Assembly (NCBI GenBank): GCA_020091685.1
Contig: CM034595.1
Coordinates: 11,956,525 to 12,020,524 of the forward strand
Length of the DNA stretch: 64,000 nt
Direction: 5' to 3'
DNA from: Lutjanus erythropterus
Lineage: Eukaryota; Chordata; Actinopteri; Lutjaniformes; Lutjanidae
The position numbers and the translations under genes were made by a program. The notes under the pieces were generated by a model that was given only the letters and a program-made list of their open reading frames with translations, made no database searches and was not told the DNA's origin. Below, one piece after another: positions 56,936 through 64,000 of this stretch (position 1 is the first letter of the stretch; the number at the start of each line of letters is the position of its first letter).

Positions 56936-57264
56936 TAACAAGGATGTCTATGAAGTCAGGAAGAACCTGTGCAGTGCTCAGCTGCACCAACAGTAGTGTC
57001 AAATTTTAACCATGAAAAAAATTGGCATGCAAAGAATACAAAGGAGGGTGTTAAAGCTTTCCTTTTGTATAAAGTTTTTTTTTTTTTCAAACACATTATA
57101 TATGTTACAACATAGTTGATGAAAAGATGTAGAAAGACTGAGACCTATGTCGTAATGAATTCTGGAAGACTGTTGTTCACAATTTCTGTTTTCAGGATTT
57201 TTTGAGCGGACCTGAAACGTGTCTCGGTGACGTGCTGGAACCAAAGTCCCCTAACACTGTAAGT

Positions 57265-57465
57265 CTACACTACATTTACCTGACAGGTACAGTTACTTGT
57301 TACTGAAACAGGAACATTTTACTGTACAATGGTTACTTTTACTTTTCATACTGCTGACAGCTGATAATGTTTATGCACTTAAAGAAGTAAAATAAAGTCA
57401 AGTCCTGTTTTAAATGCAGGACTCTACATGTAGTGGAGTATTTTCACAGTGTGTATTAGTGTTTT
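57265..57465. mobile_element. hAT-like repeat fragment, same type as 48238-49405
   Basis: Phrases 'ctacactacatttacctgac', 'gtacagttacttgttact', 'gcaggactctacatgtagtg' and 'gagtattttcacagtgtg' are characteristic of the inner part of the CAGAGGTGG fish hAT family. The termini are missing. Confidence 0.55.
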
Positions 57466-57680
57466 TACTGAACTAAATTATGTGAATACTTTATCAAGCA
57501 CAGCTCACCTCTATAAAGATCACCTGGTCCCATTAGTTGTGTGAGTTCCACTGTCACTATGTTCTCCACAGATAGTTTATCATCATCCTCTGATTGTTGT
57601 TGCTTTACGATGTCGGACTGATCAGGTTCTTTAACTCTGAGCTTCTCTTCTAACGTTCTCCTCTCAAAACACGATTTCAT
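57465..57680 (-). other. Unassigned 71-codon open frame, possible exon relic
   Basis: Starts MKSCFERRTLEEKLRVKE and continues with an acidic, hydrophilic stretch (SEDDDKLSVENIV) unlike translated repeat DNA. An in-frame CAG|GTGATC donor-like site falls just after LTQLMGPG (near 57528). I recognise no family. It could be a first exon of an unseen gene, a relic of a mobile element, or chance; no continuing exon was found on the - strand. Confidence 0.25.
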
Positions 57681-57689
57681 GTCTCCATT

Positions 57690-59142
57690 CTAGCAGCTAA
57701 CACGCTAAACTCTTCCAACCATCAACACATCTCACTCTGCTGTATTAAATATCAGGTGTAGATCGAGCCAGTCGCTTGCCGCTGCCACCCAGAGGTTGAC
57801 GAAGTGTAAACCAGCAGCATTCAGATGAATGCTGAGGGTGCAGGTTCTGTGCTCACCAAGCTCCTATCTCTTCAGGGGATCGAGCACGTACAACTTATAG
57901 CGAGAGTAAATGGATGAAAAAATTGCGCCCCAAGCCGGAAACACATGACCTATCTGTAACTTTAGACATCGTAAAACATTTTTAACAGCACATTTTAGTG
58001 CAGATTATACATTTTACTCACTAACTATGCGATATTGTCGTTGCTCATTGAAAGAAGTATATTAACATAATTAAGTCTTCTTCACTGAAGTTTTAGGATG
58101 TGGGGAGAGGTGGGGCGCCACCCTAGCGCCTTCTATTGACCAGCTGCCACTGGACACACCCTGTATTTCAGAGCCAAGAGAACTGTTCATTTTTTGCATG
58201 ATTTTGAGACCTAATTTTATGCACAAAGCATTTTTTTTGATGATTCAAATTTGGCTGTGGTTAATAACATGTTTCAGTGGTGTGCCAAACACCATCAGAG
58301 CACACATTTATTATTGCTTTAAGCGATCTTTAAGCTCTGGACCTTTCATAGCCTCTTCCTTACCTTGGGACTGACTTGATCAGATCTTTGTACATTTGTC
58401 TGTCCATAACACAGGCAGCACAGGTTGGACGCTGTCCTCAGTCTTGGTCCAGCTCTGTGACTGAAGCCAGAACCCGACCCTGTTCCCTGTAGGTACAGAG
58501 CAGAGGGAGGGATAGACACATACATGCGTGTGTATGTTTGTAGCCTCGCAGGGACCCCACCCTTTGACTAAAATGCCACAATTAGCGCAAGTCCAGCCTG
58601 GATCCCATCACATGGTGTGTCTGTAATTGTTTAAGAGTAAAAACAACCTGAATTTCTTAAGAGTTCAGTCAGGAGTGGCTGTACAGAGAGGCTTCAGTTA
58701 TTTCTCAGTGGTCTAGTTGAAATCCCTGACCCTGAGCATTATTCTATGTCTCTGTTCATTACACCGGGAGATAAATACTATGTCTATAATTGCAACCGAG
58801 ATAAAAAAGGAGAATTCATTCTTTATTTTGTAATATCTTCTCCCACCGAGGAGAATCATTGCAAAGCTCAGAAAGTCAGAGCACTGGCTGGATTGAATCT
58901 GACAGCAAATAAGATCTCATGGCCTTACCTTCAGGACCTCTGTACATCTGTCCAGTCCCCCCCTCCCCCCAACCATATTATATGCTCCTCATTGACCCAA
59001 GAGGATCAGGGATCTGCTCTTAATCACATATCCCTCTTTATAAGCTCCCTGTCTTATTAAAGCACCTCATGGCTCTATTTAGGGGCTATAAATCATATTT
59101 TGTAATATAGGTGGATAGGGGACCTTTGGCGAGGAGTGCAGT

Positions 59143-59198
<56 letters not shown>

Positions 59199-60110
59199 TT
59201 GATATGAGGCCTTCTCATTTTCGCCCCAGGGGACCCCAGGGCAGACTGAGACGCACACACACAGAAGTATGTGTCATCAGGGGCCAAAAGAAGCCAATCC
59301 TCTGATCAAAGAGCTGCTGTCAGTGGGGATTGAGTTTGTTTTACTGTATTATCATTTGTAATGTAGACATTATGATACTGCCAGTGTGTGTGTAGCTGCT
59401 GTCATGTGAGCATATCAAAGGTCTGATTCTGGGATTTTTTAGGTTTTAACATCAGTTGAAGGATTACATGTCTATGACCTTTAGGCTTATGCAACCTTTT
59501 AAAAACACTGGACCTATGTAAAAACTATTCTCCCCTGGTGGTGAGTTCAGTGTCAAGCTAAGGCTGGAGGTATATTTGCTTTTAACTACGCGGTCACATA
59601 GGTATCATGGCTGCCTTGCTTATCCTGCATCTGTTTGGACCGTTGGTTGTGCACGTCCTCAGGAATAAACGCCACGCATCTGCAAACATTTTGTTAAAAA
59701 GCTCCAGCCTAACTGTGTTTACTTTATGCTCAAATTTAAGCTAAAAATTTGGCTGAAATGTTGCTTAAATGTAACATTGTAAACATAAAACAAAGAGAGA
59801 CAGACATGGGTCATTTTGGAAGGTTTAAATTTAGGTTAGGTAATTCTATGGCAGAAAAAGAAAAACACAAATATAAAGAGAGAAGTGTAAAGTGTAGAGT
59901 ATGAATTAAAAATTCAAAACATTCAAAAAATTCTCAACAGTATGTGAAGAAATGCCAGTTTTGTCAATATGTCAAAGACACTTATGTTTTGTGTGGAGAT
60001 ATCTGCTGACGTTAGCATTCTAACTAGCAAGCCTTGGCCCATTCTGTGTCATAATACCACTTTATTCCACAAGAGGTGAAAGTGAGTCACTGTAATGACA
60101 ACCATAAGCT
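57690..60110. other. Intergenic, no gene seen
   Basis: Contains the GT microsatellite at 59144-59198. The block at 58700-59080 is repeat-poor and of high complexity, and its 104-codon open frame (58746-59060) has no known domain; it is proposed as a regulatory candidate. Confidence 0.6.
59144..59198. repeat. GT microsatellite, about 27 units
   Basis: Longest uninterrupted dinucleotide run in the window. Confidence 0.97.
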
Positions 60111-60115
60111 AGCAT

Positions 60116-60420
60116 TGTGAAAGAAGTGGCTGTAAAACGTTGGATCCATTTTTTCGAGTGTCACAGCCTCTACAAAATGACTGGTTTCACTAGAATTTTT
60201 TGCATTCAGTGTGATAACATTTGGAAAGTTTACAAGAGCTGCAAGATTAAATCCTTTTATCCCATCCAAGTTAGCAGAGAGCTAAACTGGATGTTAGCTG
60301 TGGAGGCTTTGGCACGGAAGCTGAATCTATGTACCACTGAGCAGCACTCATAAGGATGAACGGAGACACACCCAACGCTGTATCCAGTTCTCCTATGCAT
60401 CCATGCAAGGTACAACATTC
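60116..60420. repeat. Dispersed repeat, copy 2
   Basis: Matches 42262-42560 in ordered blocks beginning TGTGAAAGAAGTGGCTGTAA. Both copies contain 'ctacaaaatgac/ctccacaaaatgac' and 'tccaagttag/ttcaagttag'. Confidence 0.55.
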
Positions 60421-61461
60421 AGCAGCAAACTTAAAGAAGTGATAGACATAGAAGCAAAACAATTATTAACTTTTATGTCACCGTTGGCTGCTGGAGGCAG
60501 CTTATGGTGAGTAGGCTAAAGAGCTGAAGTTTGAAGCTGAACTTGGAATGTTTCTTTTAGACTGTTAAGGAAACAGCAAAATATCTGCTGTGATAGAAAT
60601 AAACAGTTTGTGTCAATCCATTCATTGTATGTTGTATGGGTCAATACTACAGAAGTTCATTATTCTGATAATATATTAGTCATTTTATTTATTTTTTTCA
60701 CCTTTTCTTATAAGTTCTAATGCGTAGCCAGACAATAATTAATGCACTGGCAAAAATGCAATGGAAAAATGTTTAATATCTATACAAAATGGCAGCAATG
60801 ATTCAAAATAATGTACGCTAATAGATAAGTGCACTTGTTGTGAACCTGTTATGGATTATGGCAGGTAAAGAGCAGAGAGTTGGCTGGGCATGGAGGGAGG
60901 GAGGCTTTGAGGGATGGAGACTGTTGTAAATGTGGGGATAGTTGACGTATGGTTAGCCTACTTTTCATTATTATTACTCAGAGGGACGGTTCCCTTCCCA
61001 CTGTGGTGATCCAGCCTCCTCTCTGTTTGCTTAGCCGAGTGGTTCCATATGGAAGAACACATCAGTGCAGCATCTGGCACCGCAGAGAGAGGAGACAAAC
61101 AGGTCTGAGGCAGGACACGTGTGTTCACAGCAACTAGCCACTACTGTATACAAGTCCTCGTGTCATCTGGAAGACAGAAAACTGTTCTGTGTCACATGCT
61201 TAGAAGTGTAACTTCATGAGAACCTGCTAGATCTTTTTAAAAATCGTTTTGGATGCATTTTTGGTGTGTCAATTAGGATCAAACAGATGAAGGGTTAAAT
61301 TGTTGTGTAAGGTCTGCCGAATGCTGAGCGATTGCCTGGTATCACTGGGGAAATGCTCTTCAGGTTTTAAGTGCACTTATTAACACTTCCTTAGACAGAG
61401 AATGTTCCCTGAAGTAAGGAAATGTTACTTTATTAACCTCCTGATAGTACACAGAAAAAAA

Positions 61462-61484
61462 AACACACACACACACACACACAC
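61462..61484. repeat. CA microsatellite
   Basis: Eleven or twelve CA units following an A run. Confidence 0.95.
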
Positions 61485-61990
61485 CAGAAGGCAAAGAGCT
61501 CTCTGGAGAAGCAACACATTTAAACAATTATCAGACTACCGTAAGTCTATGGTGCATAAAGACACATCCTAAACTGCAGCGCTTAAACTGCCCAAGGAAA
61601 TGTGTTGATTCCCGAAGAAAGGATGTTGAGCATGACATAAACAACAGCCCCGGGCTTCGCTTCGGCTTTTCTTATGGTGGAGTGTGAATAGGAAGTAGCT
61701 GTAGTAGTAGGAAGCACTCATTGAAAGGTTTACTGTTTAATGACATCGAGGTGGGTTTGTATGTCATGTAATCTCTCACATCCTGCTAATATATTTTAAC
61801 AAAACCTACTTTATGTATCTGAGGATGATGAATCTTGATTGATGTATCACTGTCTTCTGGCATTTTTAAAATGACACTGAGAATCACTGAGCAGATGGTT
61901 TTAAGAGTGGCAGCGTGCAAAGTGTTGCTATTTCATCACACCATTTCAAAATGTACAAACATGGGACCAAAGGTACGTCAAAAATGTTTT

Positions 61991-62170
61991 AGGATGCTTT
62001 CACACCTACCTCGCTTGGGCTGGACTTTTGGACAACTACAGGTGTGAGACCTCCCATGGACCACAATCCGGTACAAACAGCTGAGCCTTGGTCCTACCAA
62101 AAGAAGTGGGTTGGTGAGGATCAAACTGAACCACGGTTCACTTGATTCATCGTCTTGAAACATTGTTTTC
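61991..62170. mobile_element. Partial DNA-transposon-like repeat
   Basis: The start 'aggatgctttcacacctacc' is the typical terminus of a common fish repeat ('ggTGCTTTCACACCT' type), followed by 'caaactgaaccacggttcac'-like phrases. The opposite end is not clear. Confidence 0.45.
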
Positions 62171-64000
62171 AATGGTACAGACTTTCGGACCAATTACATA
62201 AAGTCCTTGCAGGCTATCATCAGGGCCGGGAAAAAAAGGAAAAAACTAGAAGAGTGCACTTGGTAGAAAGCAGATCCTCGCCAGGCAACAGATGGTGAAG
62301 CACCTACTGATAGTGAAGCACCTGCTGCAATGCCATCACAACTGCCAGATTGTTCCGCCATCATTAACATGATTCCAACATATTGTACATTGTCTCTAGC
62401 TGAAACAAGATTACAAACTGATGACAAACCATACATCAACCATCCTACATTTACAAGAAGAGTCAGAAGTCAGTTCTCACTGGTTATATAAAATAGAACA
62501 GTCAAAAATATAGAATCACTGTCTTTGTCAGTTTAAAGTTTACATCCACATTCGTCCAAACTTATACTGTATAATGTTTTTAGTCAAGTCTTTTAAGGAA
62601 TTTAATATGCAAATTACCACTATATTGACCTGTGACTTTGAAAAAATGTAATGAAAATTATTAGACTTTTTCCTTTGCAAAATCGAAGTTCTCACTATAC
62701 ATGTCACTAGTCAGTGAATAATTTCCATTGAGAAACATGCTGTTTTCACTTAAAGACTATTTTTACAGAGGAGTGCAGAGGACTGATAGACCAGAGATGT
62801 ACTTGCTTTTAACTATGCGTTCATGTACACATTCATATGAATCATTGGGTAATTGTGAGTAATTTTGTCATAATTAGTGTATGAAATCTTGAGTTATGGC
62901 CAAGTGGGAAAAAAAGTCACTGTGATCTTGACCTTTGGGTGTTGCTGAGATATTAACTTCACAAGAATGGGGTGACCTGAAAACATAATGCCTCTGGCCA
63001 TGGCTGTCTGCGTGGAGTAATAACAAAAATGTTTTTAAAGGTTTTTCAAACATTCTGAATCACAGAGGTCCCTCAGCATACAGTCATGAATGTACGCAGA
63101 AATAAATTAGGCTGATCCAACCCCAGTAGTATGTGAGATTATCTGTGGACAAGATGCAGGTCTCTCGATCATGCACACGTGCACGCACAAAGGTGTTCTC
63201 ATGATCCCCTGGTGGGGAGCACGCGAGGAGGGGAGGAGACCGAATGCTTAACTGACATTTGGTCCGACGACTTTATAAAGAGTCAAAAAGTTAAAGCGAA
63301 AAGTTGGAAAAAACTCAACAATTCTGACACTTCAAGTATTTTCCAAGAAGAAGAGAGAGAGGAATTGAATTGAACTGACAACACACAGATGTCAGACGCC
63401 TGATCGCCCACAAACTAATCATTTGCAAATACTGGGAGACGCAGCTCACATAGGCAGTGACGACAGGACATGGGTATGTCAAGTATAGCTCTTTAGTTCA
63501 CTTAGATAATAGTAATATAAAACCAAAAATAACCAGACCAAATTTATACATAGCAATAAAAACACGAACCTTGGTGCAGAATTTGAGGTGATAAAACACT
63601 TCATTAAACTTTTCAATAACATTTTTTTTTATTTATTTAAAGCGTCCCAAGACAACTGTGACACGGCTCCTATGTTACACTACTCCATAATATTAACATA
63701 TCTGTTCATGTGAGAGATCAGATGCTTTGCACAGCACAAAACAAAATATTAGGAGTATGTGGCAGTTTATGACCACTTGCTTGAAGGCCAAAATACTTTA
63801 CGTCAATGTTGGAGGAAGCGCTGAGATGCTTTACCCATGTAAACATTACCACACCCATACAAGTAAAGTTCGACAGTCAAAACAGAACACACATATTATT
63901 AGCAGTGCACTTTGAGTATCTGTGTCTGTATCACTTGAAGCAACTGTTATTGAAGTATCATGAAGTATGCATAAAATGGTCCCAGTGAGTGTTATATTAT

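Larger units (their letters stand above)
60430..64000. other. Intergenic to the window end, no gene seen
   Basis: Holds a CA microsatellite, a partial MITE at 61991-62170 and otherwise unique AT-rich DNA. No gene recognised; the next gene, if any, lies beyond the window. Confidence 0.65.

Overview
The window looks like a stretch of teleost fish chromosome, most likely a percomorph. It is AT-rich, its one gene has spliceosomal introns, and it carries fish-type interspersed repeats: hAT-like and foldback MITEs, a tRNA-type SINE, LINE fragments and long GT/CA microsatellites. The species cannot be fixed from sequence alone.

One protein-coding gene is convincingly present, on the + strand: a growth/differentiation factor 6 (gdf6) of the BMP/TGF-beta superfamily. 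Its coding sequence is join(2426..2792, 7606..8209, 10228..10615), 452 codons. The reading frame is continuous over both splice junctions. The product has a signal peptide, a prodomain with a run of ten histidines, a five-arginine proprotein-convertase site and a 120-residue mature ligand with seven cystine-knot cysteines. A likely polyadenylation signal lies at 11982-11987. The usual vertebrate GDF5/6/7 gene has two coding exons. Here a second intron (8210-10227) splits the usual second exon just upstream of the cleavage site, and it is built almost entirely of mobile-element-like repeat DNA. This is the most interesting observation in the window.

Layout: 1-1990, upstream DNA with a degenerate repeat. 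1999-2425, possible TATA box, 5' leader and CpG-rich promoter area. 2426-2792, exon 1. 2793-7605, intron 1, mostly unique sequence with one MITE and possible regulatory blocks. 7606-8209, exon 2. 8210-10227, repeat-filled intron 2. 10228-10615, exon 3. 10616 to about 12005, 3' UTR. 12010-64000, about 52 kb in which I recognise no host gene.

The 3' region is a mosaic. It holds a 320-bp hAT MITE (12242-12561); three foldback palindromes (14910-15212, 16590-17302, 46582-47322); copies of a gdf6-intron-related repeat family (around 14010, 22640, 24260, 24540 and 30720); LINE remnants (23080-24250, 39843-40330, 52060-52860); a SINE nested in a MITE (28937-29602); and a 1.17-kb hAT-like element carrying a minisatellite (48238-49405). 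Between them lie repeat-poor blocks that could hold gdf6 enhancers, as expected for a developmental gene beside a gene desert. That is inference and needs cross-species alignment.
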